Below are positions 14,101-26,542 of a stretch of DNA of 64,000 nucleotides, piece after piece (within the stretch, counting starts at the first letter, position 1; each line of letters opens with the position of its first letter). The stretch is taken from the NCBI GenBank assembly GCA_029207755.1, contig JARCOQ010000004.1, forward strand, positions 41,162,305 through 41,226,304. Direction: 5' to 3'. Source of the stretch: Chamaea fasciata (Eukaryota > Chordata > Aves > Passeriformes > Sylviidae). A program made the translations under genes and the position numbers. Under the pieces are notes generated by a model, which was not told where the DNA came from, searched no databases, and was given only the letters and a program-made list of their open reading frames with translations.

Positions 14101-17100
14101 GAAGATTTCTTTTTTCATGATGTTGAACATAGCTTGCCTCAGCAGAGTTCCAACAGTTACACATTGGCAGAATGTGTGAATATTTTCACTTTTCATTTAA
14201 CTGAGGGCATGATTCTCTGTGAATATATTATAATAAGCAGTAAACTGGAAAGAGACTACTGCTTTTGTTACGTACCAGATGATAGTCTTCCAAGATAATT
14301 TAGATCCTCCCCACCATGTAATAAAGCTTAGGTGACACAGTAGCATGTTTTATCTCGTCTGTACTGACTCGAGGTACTCTTCAAGAAAGATGGAATGGGT
14401 GATGGTTTCCTGCCCTGAGAAAAATATGTTCCCATTGTTACTCTAATGGGATCTAACTTCTCCCTAACATTACATTATAAGAAGTTGTTCAGAAGTTAAG
14501 CATTTTAAAAATTCTTGTGGTTTAGAAAGAAAGAAAATTAGTTGCTATCTAAATGCACAAGGGCATCTATCTTAAATACGGTCACTCTTGGCCAATTCTA
14601 CTTAACAATAAACTGATCCAGATGTATCCTCCCATGCTATCTGCCAGGTTAATTTCCACTCCTTATTTCTGATATGACATGACCAGAGCCATTCTGGGTT
14701 CACAGAAAGGTAATGATCACAGCCTGTTAGAAAATTCCATCTAGTCTAAGGTAGATTTGATACTAAAAAGTATCAAAAAGTAATGTGATTTGATGGCATT
14801 ATGTGGATAGACAGTCTGCAGGCAGGAATGCAACAGGAGAAACTTACTGAAGAACTATTAAGGGAGGTGGGAAGTTATATATGTAAAACAATGGCAGAGA
14901 AAGTGACAGGTTATTTTGAGTTTGAACTCAAAGTGGTTTTATGGTGCAAAATAATGAGGGGATGCTGATGATACCCAGGTCATAGCTTTGATACTGATCG
15001 CTGCATCTACAGAAATAGTTACTCTCCATTTTATAAATATTTGAGTTAAATATTTCTGTGTCTTTGAGTAATTTTGAAGACAAACTGACTATATTGAAAG
15101 ACACAAAGTCTTCTCCATTTATATTCTTTCTGATTTAAATTTATTGAACTAAGTGGATAGAATATTGTTTGATTTAATACAGTTATACTTGTCTGGACCA
15201 AAGACTATTTAAATTGAAGTAACATGCCACTTAGTTCTGTGAATTTGAGACTGAGTTTATTACATCCAGATTCTAGCCAGATGCCTAAACTGTTTTCTTT
15301 GAATTCAAGTATCCCAGCTGATAGTATTTCCTTGAGGCAAGAAAGAATCTCAATTTTGAATAATAACTCAAGCTCAAAATAGGAAGACAATATTAGAAAG
15401 GTTCTTGACTTTCTCTCAGAAGTAAAATCATGTACTGTATTAGTAAGCTAAAAATAAAAAACCCCCTCCTTCTGTTATGTAATATGGAAGTTAAGATCCT
15501 TGATCCTGAGGATTTTGAATTAAAATTGTATTCTTTCTACCAAATTAATATTCTCTTCTGTTAAGCAACAGTGTCTAGAGTAAAGTTTTAACTAGAGAAA
15601 AATACAATGTAGACTATATAAAGATAAGAACAATAGAATTTTTCTTTTAATTTATCTAGCTATGGTGAAGTAAAAAAAATATTTGAGGGAAAGAACTTAG
15701 AGGAACAGTTTTTTCTTGAATTGATTTTTAGTTTCTAAAGTAGATAAGGAGTTTTCATTGAGCATTTCAGGTAACCGACATCGTATAAAGGGAAATGGGG
15801 CTGAGGTTAGGAACTTCTTTATTGGAACACGTAGAGTCTAAAAGCACTGGTATTTAAAGAGATATTTGGATAGAGTGGTAGAAATATATAAATGCACTGT
15901 TCTTTTATATTTACGTCTGAATTTTTCAGTGTTAAATAGTTAAATAAATATGGCTTAGATCAAACTGTTCATTTAATAGTATACATTAAGTAATTTATAT
16001 ATATTTATGGTGCATTCAAACATTTGTTTGCTTTGCTACTGTACATCTATTCCAACGTTACCAACACAAGGTTTCATTGTGTTTACTGATTTGGATCATT
16101 TTAAAGAAGTCAGCCCTGATTTTTAGACCTAGGAATCAAAGAAACAAAGAGAACAAAAATGGCTGTACACACTTCTATTCTTTTTTTTTAAGTGGATGGA
16201 AACTTAAGAAGTTTATTAACAAAAGCATGTATTCTCCTGCTGGAGTATTCATTTGGTATGTACATATTCATATTGGCAGGTTTGTATTTATAAGCCATTT
16301 ATTAGTAGATAAAGTGCACTTAGAAATCTTGATTTTTTAGGAGCGGCACAATCCATTAAGGAGGACGTCTGTAAGATATTGGCTGACATTGCATGTAGTA
16401 ATAAGTCCTTTTTTCCCTGTAAGTATAGAGGCTACTTTACAAAAAATATTTAACCCTCTCCTTCCGTTGCTAATATTGTTTCTTATTTTATAAGATCATG
16501 GATATTAGGCAAAGAAAAGAAAATATGGAATCATATTGCCCTTTTAAAATTATAATTTTCAGGCTCATTTCCTGAAGTTTATCCTCATATTATTTTAATT
16601 AATTATATGTATAGTTCAAATATTTTTTTTCTTTTTCTCTTTCACATTACCCTAGTAATAACTCATGGAATAATGTGACATTTTTATGGATGCTGACATT
16701 TTTATGGATTTAAATAATGTATTAAAATATCTTGTGAGTTATTTGGTGTTTCCTAGCTCGCTGGCACTGTTTCACCCTCCACATTGCTGACTTTCAAAAC
16801 TGCCTGAATTAAATGGTGTTCAAGGCATAACATTATGTTCTCAAATGATAGTACATGAAGTTGGAAAGCAGCAGTTACAGATTTATGGAGAGAGTAAACT
16901 TACCTACACAGCATGACTAATTTGATGCTCAGCTAGCAGTGATGTGAGCAGCAGATGTGATCAATGTGTCCACTCTTCACGCTTATACATGTAATTTTCA
17001 CTGTTGTGAGTATTCCGAATAAATCTCTACAGCACAGCAGAAGCGCTGTTATCTCCCCGGCCAAAGAAATACAGTGATGATAATACCACTGCCCCAACCT

Positions 17101-18007
17101 CAGAAACAGCTTTTTGTGGTAAAGTCAGGGAACACCCTTGGATAGGTTGCCTCTTGTGAAGTGTAGTTCAGTCATAAATATTTCTCAGTAAAATTTCTTG
17201 GACTGTTTCTTCACATGACTCTTCCGACTGGTTTACCAGAAAGAACCAAGCTGGATTTCTGTATATTCTTTTGAATTGTTCTTATTCAATGATGGCTTGT
17301 GCTCTAACATGTAGTTCTGACTTTTACAAATGCAATTTGGATCAATTTTTGACTTCAGCAGGAAATTCAGGTCAACTCCCCTGACAACAGGGTCTTTAGT
17401 AACCAAACTGGGATGTTTGGAATTTGGCACATAAAATACACAATATTTTTTAAATTATGTGTTTGAGGGAGGACTTTGCTTTTCTACTCTTCAAGTATAT
17501 TCTCACTCTGCCTGACAACCAAATTAATTCTTTGGTAAGGTGATACACATAAACTCATAAAATGTTTTTTTTCTTCAGATGTATTTCTGTGCAGAAGTTA
17601 TTTCCTCAAAGGCAGCCTGTGTTGATCTGTTGAAGGTGAAGCAGCTAATAGTTTAATTTGTAATTGTGTTTCTTTATAGTGCTTACAGAAGTATTTTGCA
17701 AATAATTCAGTAGTTTCTGAATTCCACAGCTTCTATAGGACATTTATTAATGTATTCCAATTATTAGACAGTCTTCTTTGGGGCTGCTGGTGGTACATTA
17801 TTTTTCAGAGAGAAACATATGGGTTCAATTTCCAAATCTACTTCTAAGCTCATCAACTTTTTTCAGATTTCTTGGGGAGGTTGATTTATGTGGAAAGGTG
17901 TTCAGAATAAGAAGAAAAAGAATACATAAACTGTATGTTTCATAGCATTTTTTAAATCACAACAACGGCAAGAAAAAATTCATGGTCAGACAAATTCACA
18001 AATTTCA

Positions 18008-18046
18008 GATGATGATGATGATGATGATGATAGTGGTGATGATGAT
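18008..18046 (+). repeat. (GAT)n trinucleotide microsatellite
   Basis: Eight uninterrupted GAT units (18008-18031) are followed by an interruption and three more GAT units (18038-18046). No reading frame around it looks coding, so this is a non-coding microsatellite. Confidence 0.95.
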
Positions 18047-18853
18047 TGCAGCAAAATACTGTGCTGAGGAAGGAAGAAGATGTTGCTACTCAAGATATTG
18101 CTGCTCAGTGCTCAGTTGGTTGTCTGCCTGCTTTGAGGCTCTAGGTTTCTGTGGGTACTGAGGTTAGCAGGGGTCCTTGGTGGCTCACTCTCTTGTCACC
18201 CTTGCTGCAGCTTTCAGCATCTGGGACTGGTCAGTGCCATTCCTTTTGGTCAGCTCACGTGACTTTAGTGGGAACATAGGCTTTTGAATGAGGTCTCAAG
18301 AGATAAAGACGAGGTTGGGCTTGAGTAGCAGCATTATAACTCCAGATTTATGCTTTTGTTGGACAAGATTTAAATATGACATATCACATAGCTGGACTTG
18401 TCTCTGCAGTACTTCTCTCTGTGTTGTATTTGCTGTGGACTTGACATTTGTGATGGGTGTGGTTTGGGAAAAATCTAACTCCCCCAGCAATGCCATTGGA
18501 ATTGTGCAGTAACTTCACAGGAGAATTACATCTCTTTTTGTAGATTTTTACCTGATAGTTTCTATTCTGCCAAAACAGTTGCCAAGAGCCCTGCCTTCAG
18601 GCTGTACTTCCTACCATCTGCCATGGCCTTTGTGGTAGATTGCCTAGGTGAGTTGCAGCCATCACAAAACAGAAACAGACTTTTCTATCAGATTAGCTGT
18701 TTGCCAAAAAGATATGTATACATTCTGGAATTTCACTTTGGTGTGAGGATGTCTTTCCTCATTATGTACTAACATTCCCAGTTGTGTTTGGCTGTTGAGC
18801 ATAAAACCCAGCCAACTATCTATACAAACATATTTATGCATAAAATGCTTTGA

Positions 18854-18871
18854 AAATTAAAATTTTAATTT
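18854..18871. repeat. 18-bp perfect AT palindrome
   Basis: AAATTAAAA is followed immediately by its reverse complement TTTTAATTT, with no spacer. AT-only palindromes of this size arise fairly easily in AT-rich DNA, so function is not implied. Confidence 0.9.
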
Positions 18872-19875
18872 AATTTCATTTCTATGAGTTCCTATCATTC
18901 TAAATTGCTTAAATAATTAGTCTCCCTTAAATGTGTATTTAAACACCTGTTCATGTTTAACTATATTTATAAAATATATTAATAACTTTCTATTCTCAAA
19001 GAAAAGAATCATGGTGCCTGTTCTGTTACAAATATCTAGAAAAAGAAAAATCTGTCCTTGAGGATTTTCACTGCTAGATGCTTAAATCTACATATTTGCA
19101 ATAGAAAAGGAGTTTAATTATTCAAGAGCCTTTTCGCACTACTGAAGTTAAACTTTAGATTAGAAACAGGAAATGACTGAAAGCAATAAGATAAGGAGGA
19201 GCTGGGAGAGGGTGGGGAGGGGATGCTGTAATTGCTAGACTACCTTGCTGTTCAAAATATCTGATCATTTCAACCAAATTCAGCTCTGACAGAGCTACTG
19301 ATCCTCAGCAGGAATGGGATTTGAGAGAAATAAGAAATAAAGAGAGCAGACCTCAGGAACTAAATACAGGTCTATATGTTATCTGTGATTTATGTCACCT
19401 ATCTTCATCAGCCTTAAAAAAAACAAAAGAGATGTTCATCCTGAGCTTGTGCTTTAGACTTTTTTGGTAGATATGAAAAAGAAAGTAGTATCTCCAAAGA
19501 ACAATTGCATTTATCCTAAACTGGATATCTAGGACAAACGGGATTCTTTGTCTGCTGGAGCTTCTGTTTTTACTTCCATTTACTGTCATTTATATGATCA
19601 TCTTACATTATATACTTCACTTTTAGATTTAAAGCATTCAGTGATCTCAACCCAAGGTGAAGCAATGTGGAAAGAGTGTGAGCTGCTCTGAAACTTTCTA
19701 GTGTCAGGGCTATAAGCAGGGAGGTAATCCCATTAAATACTAAATATCTTTCACCTGTGCTGAGATTTTTCTGAGCTTTTTTTGGTGTAGCAGGGTCTAG
19801 TCAATGGTTAGGTACAAAAATAATTTTGCAATTGCCAAGCATTGTCTCTAATTATAAAATAATTAAATGCATGTG

Positions 19876-19902
19876 TATATCTATATCTATCTATCTATCT
19901 CT
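19876..19902 (+). repeat. (CTAT)n tetranucleotide microsatellite
   Basis: A short run of TATC/CTAT units, slightly interrupted at its 5' end, followed by pyrimidine-rich sequence. About four clean units are present. Confidence 0.85.
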
Positions 19903-20842
19903 TCTTATTTCAGAGCTCTTGGAGCAAAATTGTGTGTATGCAGTTTGTCTAGTCTTAGACATTTGAACAAAAAGCTTGATATTCTCAGAGAGTTGTTTGC
20001 TCCTGGAATTTTTCTCATGGGAATCAAGCACTAAACACACTGCTGGCTGCAATCATAGTGAGAAACAGACTGGAAGCAGTTGAAAACTACATTCATTTCA
20101 GTTAAAATTGATGTTGTCTGTTCTAGCAAAGTTGTGACATACAGTTAAAGTGATTATATACTGTTTAATGGGAAGAAGAAAACCCAAATCTTAAACTTCA
20201 GCCACATCCATTCACAGTATGAGGTATTCCCTATAATGTATTTGCAGAATCAAAAGGTATGCCATACCCTAGATACTGAAGCTGTTGAATTCCTATTTAA
20301 TTACCAGTGATGACTGACTCCACAGTACCTAACTGCACAGAAGAATATTTTATTAGTCACTGCTACATCTAACACATAAGGTACTGGGTTGGCAGGTCAT
20401 TTACAGAAAGTACAGTGAGCCTTGGAAGAAGCCAAAATGAAAATTCCTGGTGCTGATGCTTCTTAATCTAATTAAAAATATTGTGAGCTCTAATAAATTG
20501 TAGAGGGACAAACAGAAATTTTATTAAGAAATATAAGCTTTTATAAACATATTTTGTATCTAAATAACTACTTATTCTGAAAAACATGCAGTTAAGAAAA
20601 AGTTCAATAATCTTGAAAATATAGTAGGATATAAAGAAATAGATACAGTAGAATATAGTGTATAGTAGGATACAAAAGTGACCTTGTAACTTCGTGACAA
20701 CAGTCAAAATACACTTTCCTTAAATAAAACTATAATTTGAATGTGAAATTCATTAATATTTAATGAATATTTACATATTACAAACTGGACTAGAAAATGG
20801 AGGGTCTAAGGTGGGGCCAAAGAAAATAATTTTGTGATGTGA

Positions 20843-21385
20843 TGTCCTGGGTTGTAGTGTAGGATGTGCACAAAGAAATGAATATCACCATCTTCATGAA
20901 CTGTTGAATCCAACTGTCAGAGCAGTGCTCTTCCCGGGCCCCCTCCCTCAGGGCTATCTTCTGTTAATGGCCCATCAAATGCCTTGCTGCATGACTCATA
21001 GATAACCCCCTCCGGGAGTTGTCTCTGTTTAATGGGCCATCAAGGACCCCCTGCATGACTCATCATCCCATTGTGACATGCTCTGCCCCGAGGGAGGAAC
21101 CAAGCATTCCCACCTGGATATAATCTGGGGTTTGGGACAGTACAAGTGGCCCTTACCTACTGGATTCCCAGAGGACCAGAGCTACCTGACTTTTCTATGG
21201 GATTGCTGCTTCAGGAAGACCACCTCATCTGGACTGCTCCCATCACCCTGCCCAGGTTGTATTCTGACTCTGTCAGTGGTCTTTTGTATTATTGCATTTG
21301 TTTTATTTTACTTTCTTTCCTTTCTTCCTATTAAATTGTATTTCTACTTGAAGCCTCTCACTTGTTTCGCTTTCAAACCACTACA
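20843..21385 (+). mobile_element. Solo LTR of an endogenous retrovirus, plus orientation (543 bp)
   Basis: The element begins TGTCCTGG and ends CACTACA, with canonical TG...CA ends. It is flanked by TGTGA on both sides (20838-20842 and 21386-21390), a 5-bp target-site duplication that reads as 6 bp if the terminal A is shared. A TATA-like TATAAT lies at 21119-21124 and a polyadenylation-type ATTAAA at 21330-21335, giving the U3-R-U5 order on the plus strand. The U3 contains a duplicated 39-bp segment (20961-20999 and 21025-21063). No internal retroviral genes or second LTR are adjacent, so it appears solo. A 5-bp duplication is typical of ERV1 or ERVL-like groups, but the family name is not established. 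Open frames inside it are incidental. Confidence 0.88.
20961..21063 (+). promoter_or_regulatory. Duplicated LTR enhancer segment with two AP-1 sites
   Basis: Two diverged copies of a 39-bp segment (20961-20999 and 21025-21063) start 64 bp apart in the LTR U3. Each ends in GCATGACTCAT, which contains a perfect AP-1 motif TGACTCA (20992-20998 and 21056-21062). Duplicated U3 segments upstream of the TATA region are typical retroviral enhancers. Binding by Fos/Jun-type factors is inferred from the motif only. Confidence 0.7.
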
Positions 21386-23079
21386 TGTGATTAAAATTAT
21401 TTGATTAAGTAGGATTAAGTCTCCAATGAACTACTGTAGAATACCAGCCCTTTTTATTTGACTGCAGAATAGGTACAGCTGTAGAAAAAATGATTCATAG
21501 CAAGAGAGATTTAAAATTTTCTCTGAAAGTTATAATTTTGAATGGATAAAGCATTACAATGGGCTTTATAGTGGGAGATAATGGGAAGTAAAATATTTGT
21601 TCCTGATGTGTCAATAGCTTGAAGGAGTCTAAACACACCTCTCTTGTTTTCCCAGTAAAGATAATGAGGGTTTTGTCACATATAAATGCTCTGGGAGAGA
21701 TTTACTGCTAGGTGAAAGCTAAATTGGGCCTTTGCCTCAGAGAGAAAGAAGTATGGGACACCTTCCTGAGATTTATTTTCAAAACTTACAGAAAGTTATG
21801 TCTTTGTTAGTAAAAGAATGAAAAAAGAAGTTGAAACAGGGTATTCCTTTTGGTTCATTTGCCCTTTCCCTTCCACATTCATTTTAAAAAGAACAAGACC
21901 CTCTGGCTGAAAAATATTTCTTGTTGCTGGCATCTACAGTCTAGAACATTGAAAACAGAAGGAACTTCACTGTGATCACACTAATTTAGTTTTGAATGTC
22001 CAGCGAAGTGTCTGTAAAACACCCCAGCTGAGAAATAAATGTGAAACAATCAAACAAAATACTTGTATTTTACGTGTGCCTTTGTAGCAGTCAGTTGCTG
22101 TCACATTGACTAATGTACCAGGTTTTTGTGGTCCTTGTGCTAGCAAGGGAGGGAAGTGCTCTTGCTAAATTGCTTCCATGTGAAGTTCCATCTATTGATG
22201 TCCCTCATAGATGTGTGGGAAGTACCCAGAGCACCTGACATTGTTACACCTGCCCTGACAGGAGTGCACCAGCTGACAGTAGCACAGATTGTGTGGGTGG
22301 TGCCTCTGAGAGAGGCTGCCTTATCCCTGTGGTGCTCTGGGTTACCCACCTGGGCTACAGCTGGAATTATGGCTCCATGCACTGTGCAGGCAGAGAGGCA
22401 AGAAGGCTTTTAGGGAAAAAAAGGCCTGTTTGTTTTCAAAGAAGCCAGAAGTTGTGGCTAATGGGATCCTTCAGTTGAACACCTGTTAGATTCAGGGGGT
22501 TTATATGCTTTTCTGGGAGTTCACCTTTCTCAGCCCACAAGAACACACAAAGAGTTACAGCGCCCATCTGTTTAGAGAGCAACAGAAATAAGAGATACAA
22601 AAGAAGAAGGAGGAGGGAGAAAAGCAAATGGGCTAAAATAACCCTGGGGAAAGTAATTTCCCACTTTATAATAATGTGCAATATTTGTGCTAATAAAGAA
22701 AGTCTCAGGATAGCAGAGTTATGGTTCTGAAGATAGCATTAGGTTTTGTCCCCATATCAGCCCAGTTTTACCTCTAATTTGAGAATACAGTATTTACAAT
22801 AGAGAAAGGATACTTCAAGGGCTAATTGAGACTGTGATTAAGTCTCAACTCACAACTTGAATAAAAATGAAAACATCCCAACCGATGCATTCTGGAATTT
22901 GATCAGTGTGATTAGGACTCCTGTAACATGTATTAGTTAATAAGGGATGCCACTTACTATTACTGCCTTTGTGGTTTTTATGTATGGGTAGTAAACCAAT
23001 GGTGATTGAGAGATCTTTCTAACTTTTACCTATCATACTTAAAATCTGCTGTTTTTATCTTGTGATTCTGGTGTGTATT
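21386..23079. other. Inter-LTR DNA with a less AT-rich stretch at 22130-22420
   Basis: No gene or element recognised with confidence. The part at about 22130-22420 is visibly richer in G and C than its flanks and is open in several frames on both strands (up to 85 codons), but the translations match no family I know. It might be an old, unrecognised repeat. The rest is ordinary AT-rich sequence. Confidence 0.45.
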
Positions 23080-23081
23080 TG

Positions 23082-23113
23082 TCACGATCCGCTCACACAA
23101 GCGGGGTTCGTGA
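23082..23113 (-). repeat. Imperfect hairpin at the U5 end of the minus-strand LTR
   Basis: TCACGATCCGC (23082-23092) faces GCGGGGTTCGTGA (23101-23113), an imperfect inverted repeat with a short loop, placed at the very end of U5. It could form a stem in LTR RNA. Its role is unknown. Confidence 0.7.
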
Positions 23114-23374
23114 TGGTTCGTTTTAGGGATCTCAGAGCGCAAAAGACACAGCGGGGGACAAACTCAGTTTACTCAATCACAAATGCACCTTTATTTAGTG
23201 CCAACAAATGCAATAGTAGGGAGAGAAAAAGAGAATAGTTAGAAAAACAGAAAAGAGGGGAAGGGGATTATAGCTACCAACATGGAGGGTCGAGTCCTCG
23301 AGGCTTTTGAAGATGCCTGTAGACGCGAGTTTCTCCAGTGGGGTGATCACAAAAGTGAGCAGGGGTCTCCAGGG

Positions 23375-23382
23375 TTTTTATA
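23375..23382 (-). promoter_or_regulatory. TATA box of the minus-strand LTR
   Basis: Reads TATAAAAA on the minus strand, with a C/G-containing flank (GGACTATAAAAACCC). It lies about 180 bp upstream of the AATAAA signal at 23190-23195 in the same orientation, as expected of an LTR core promoter. Whether it is still active cannot be told from sequence. Confidence 0.75.
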
Positions 23383-24017
23383 GTCCTCTCCGAAGCGACA
23401 GGCACTTGGCCAAACAGGTGGGGGAAATCATTGCAGTGTGTTCATTTAGAGAACCCAGAACAAGTCGGCCGTCAGCAGGTACAGCGTCAACTAGTACAAG
23501 TCAGCAGGTGCAGTGTCAGTAGGCACAGTCACTTCACCGTGACTTGCCCATTGTTTCTGCTCAGGTTCTGATGTTCCGATATGGGTGCTGGGTTTTTCCA
23601 TCGAACACACCTGCAGGCAGCACTTGGCCAACATCCCACCTCAGCCAGGCCAGAACTCCTGTATTGAGATTTTAAAGTCCCTTTTAGGGGTTTCAGTCTC
23701 TGTCCTTGACGATGGTCGTGAGGCAGATGAGAGATCTTCGGACCGTCTCTTACAGTATTTCAGATTCTAATTTTTGCATAGACGTCTGTTTCTATCTGTG
23801 TTACCTTACAGTATTAACTCTGTGGACAAATACTTTAAAGTTTTAAAAACATTCATACTGCAACATGCAGTTCTGGAGCCAGCCATCTCTTTTCTGAATC
23901 CCCAAGCATCTCCCAGTGTATCAAGTCCTTCCCACCACACTTTGCATGGCATGATAGGAGAAGGACCTCAGCTGCATCACTCTTCCTAGAAACCAGTTGC
24001 CTTCCCAGGGATCCTAC

Positions 24018-24032
24018 TGGGGGATTCCCCCA
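24018..24032. promoter_or_regulatory. Palindromic NF-kappa-B-like motif
   Basis: TGGGGGATTCCCCCA is a symmetric 15-mer around a central T and contains GGGGATTCCCC, which fits the kappa-B consensus. A second partial copy of the G-run (CTGGGGGACT) follows within about 10 bp. The motif match is direct; regulatory function is inference. Confidence 0.4.
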
Positions 24033-26521
24033 CTGGGGGACTGCAAAGATTGTTCACTTTGTCAACCTGTAGGTGTTATCTACTCACACCAGGGGATTGG
24101 TTGTGTTTTGGGAAAAAAAAAATGCTGATGGAAGGAATGAATGCAAGTTACTTGTCTCAAAATCTTAGTATTTTTGCTAACTTGGTCTTGATGTTATTTA
24201 ATCTATTCCTGTCTCTTCCCCTTGGTCTATTTAAATACAGGTGGGATAGTTTGTCACCTCTCCCTGGTGGATCATCCTTGTATCCCAGAAAGGTCCAGAA
24301 TGCAATATCAAGATACCTAGTCTGAGAAACAATGTCCTTCTTTCCTGGATGCACTTCTCAATAATGCCTTCACTGCAATAATAAAATACATGCAAATGGG
24401 GAATAACATATGAAGTATGTCATGTTTATATTAATTGACACTGCCTGTGTTGCAACCAATATAATTGCACCAGATTTTAACATCCCAGGAATGTGAACAT
24501 TTATGTATTTTCCTTTTTGTCTTTCTCTTCTGACTTTCATAAATGTCCCACAGTAATGAAATAGGAGGTAGTTTGTCAGCTACAGTACTGTGATCTGTAT
24601 AGTGGCTGTCACTGTTATTGTGTTAGTTTTAAGAACAGTAGGAGATACCTTTCTCTAATTTGTGAACTGCACCCAGTATGCTGAATGTGAGAAATTTAAT
24701 AGCTGAATTTCTTTTCAACAAACAAATGATTTTGCATCAAATGTATATTCAAGAAACAGTTTTATATATTGAAATATTTTATTAGCGGAAGTTTAAAAAA
24801 TATAATTAATTTATTAAAAGTAAATACATTAGAAACCAAGGCAATCAGTATTGGAAGCATTCAGCTTAGTGGAGCTCTCTAGATGTAGACTTTTCTAAGG
24901 AATTCACCCTATTAAAATTTAATTTACACATTAATGTTCCAATTTTTAAAATAATGGTATGTAGATCAGCATGTAGAACTCTCTGCCCAGATTTATCCAG
25001 CCTTTTTTTTAATGGAATAATATTAGAGATGTGCAATGACTGAAATTGACTGACAGCTATAACTGAACACATAAATGGGAATAAAAGCACTGCATATAGA
25101 AGAAATATAACCCTTTTATCATTCTTAACAGCTGCAGAAAGTAGATGGCATTACATTAACTCAGGAATACTGGGGTTTCAAAATGAGTTGCTTCTCTGCC
25201 TTCTTTGTCAGTATTAGTAGTGATACAAATTAGTTTAGAAGAAAATTTTCATCTCTTGCCAATAGAAATGTGAATTTACAAATGTCAGATTTACAAACAG
25301 ATTTCAGTATGTCAATACAAATACATTTAGCTAACCATAGATCTTATAAAAAATAAACAGCTGATAGAAAAACAAGGCAAGTGTGATGTGACTGACACTA
25401 ACAAAAATTCATAGAGAGTTAGTACTTGCTCAGCACTGGGTACATCGCAATATTTTTATTCTTCATGATGTAGTATTTGATAAACTGATGCCACACAAGA
25501 AAAGCATATAAATTAATCAAATTTGTTTTAAAAACATCTTTTCATTGGTTCATATACATAGAATTTTTTCTGAATACTTTGAGCATTTTTTGTAATACAG
25601 TGATACATTAACATGCATAATTTGCATATGTCCTACATAGTAATATTATTTTTTTTCAGCTAAATTCAAACATCAACAATGAACTCAACAACACCAAGTG
25701 CTCCTGTTGCACTTTCCTGTTGCAGTAATATATTTTTAAGACACTTACTAGAATTTTAAGGGATCCACAGATAGAGTTCAAAAAGATCAATTCTGTAATG
25801 ATCTCCTTATAGCACATATTAAAGCTTTCAATCCCTTATGAACTTTGTAGCTAATATTGTAAGCTTTCAGTTGCTAAGATTTATACAAATATTAGGAAAT
25901 GCGCACAAGAAAATATAAATGGGAGTTCGTGGTTAGAAACAAAGTGCTAAGTGCTCAGCCTTAACTCTGTGAAGACATGCTTCTTTTCATTCTACGAATC
26001 TTGAAGAAGTTGTAAATCTACTCCTGTCCTGGTACACATCAGGCACAATATTTAACATGTGTACTGCACTATCATTTATAAGTGGTTGAGGATGACACTT
26101 TCTTTACAAACTGCCCAGTAACCTATTTTCCTTTGTCTTTATTCCCATTTGAGTACTCAGAGTCTGTTACTGCAAAACTTCTGAATAGATGGGCAGTCTG
26201 AAGTCAATATGGCTACACACTTGCTGATATTTTGCCAAACTAGAGTTTGATCAAATACATTCTAAAAAACCCCCTGGTTTTTAGGCATTTGGGTCAGATC
26301 ACTGCCTGAGACCATGTGCTTGTCCTATCAAAAATATACACACTTCAGAGGACAGAAGTGAGATGTCTACAGAGAACCAGAAATCAAAATTGTTGCTGAG
26401 AATTGGGTTGTGTGAGTGTGTCAGGATTTAAGATGACACTAGTGGTTTACTTAGTTTAATCATAAATACATTCATAGAAATGCTGACAGGGCTCTGCAGC
26501 TCAGATCCACACTGTCACTCC

Positions 26522-26542
26522 TTCAAGGCAGCCTGCCTTGAA
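26522..26542. repeat. Short hairpin, 9-bp arms
   Basis: TTCAAGGCA and TGCCTTGAA flank a 3-nt loop GCC. This is an exact inverted repeat in otherwise ordinary sequence. Confidence 0.85.

Larger units (their letters stand above)
8961..18007. other. AT-rich non-coding DNA with A/C simple tracts
   Basis: No gene or delimitable transposon recognised over about 9 kb. The recognisable content is simple sequence: a C-run followed by A/C-rich sequence near 9240-9273, an A-rich tract at 10241-10277, and A/C sequence with C13 at 11091-11155. A slightly more CpG-containing stretch at about 11960-12090 may be an old repeat remnant, but I cannot assign it. Confidence 0.55.
18047..20842. other. AT-rich non-coding DNA
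   Basis: No gene recognised. It includes an 18-bp perfect palindrome at 18854-18871 and a (CTAT)n microsatellite at about 19876-19902. A purine-rich, GATA-containing stretch near 19180-19225 could be regulatory, but nothing in the sequence proves it. Confidence 0.55.
23080..23754 (-). mobile_element. Solo LTR of an endogenous retrovirus, minus orientation (about 675 bp)
   Basis: On the plus strand it reads TGTCACGATCC...CTCTTACA, so read on the minus strand it starts TGTAAGAGACGG and ends GGATCGTGACA. GTATT flanks both ends (23075-23079 and 23755-23759). On the minus strand there is a TATAAAAA box (plus 23375-23382) and, downstream of it, an AATAAA signal (plus 23190-23195), which fixes the orientation. 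It is richer in CpG than the surroundings. An alternative outer end at 23810 also reads CTTACA followed by GTATT, which would make it 731 bp, so the right boundary is not certain. No internal retroviral sequence is attached. Family not assigned. Confidence 0.82.

Noticed and set aside
18008..18046. Asp-repeat coding tract from (GAT)n
   Set aside because: The surrounding frame has early stops and no exon signals, so it is a non-coding microsatellite.
21078..21404. 108-codon frame that could look like a membrane protein
   Set aside because: It lies inside a solo LTR across its R and U5 regions. The hydrophobic tail comes from the T-rich polyadenylation region.
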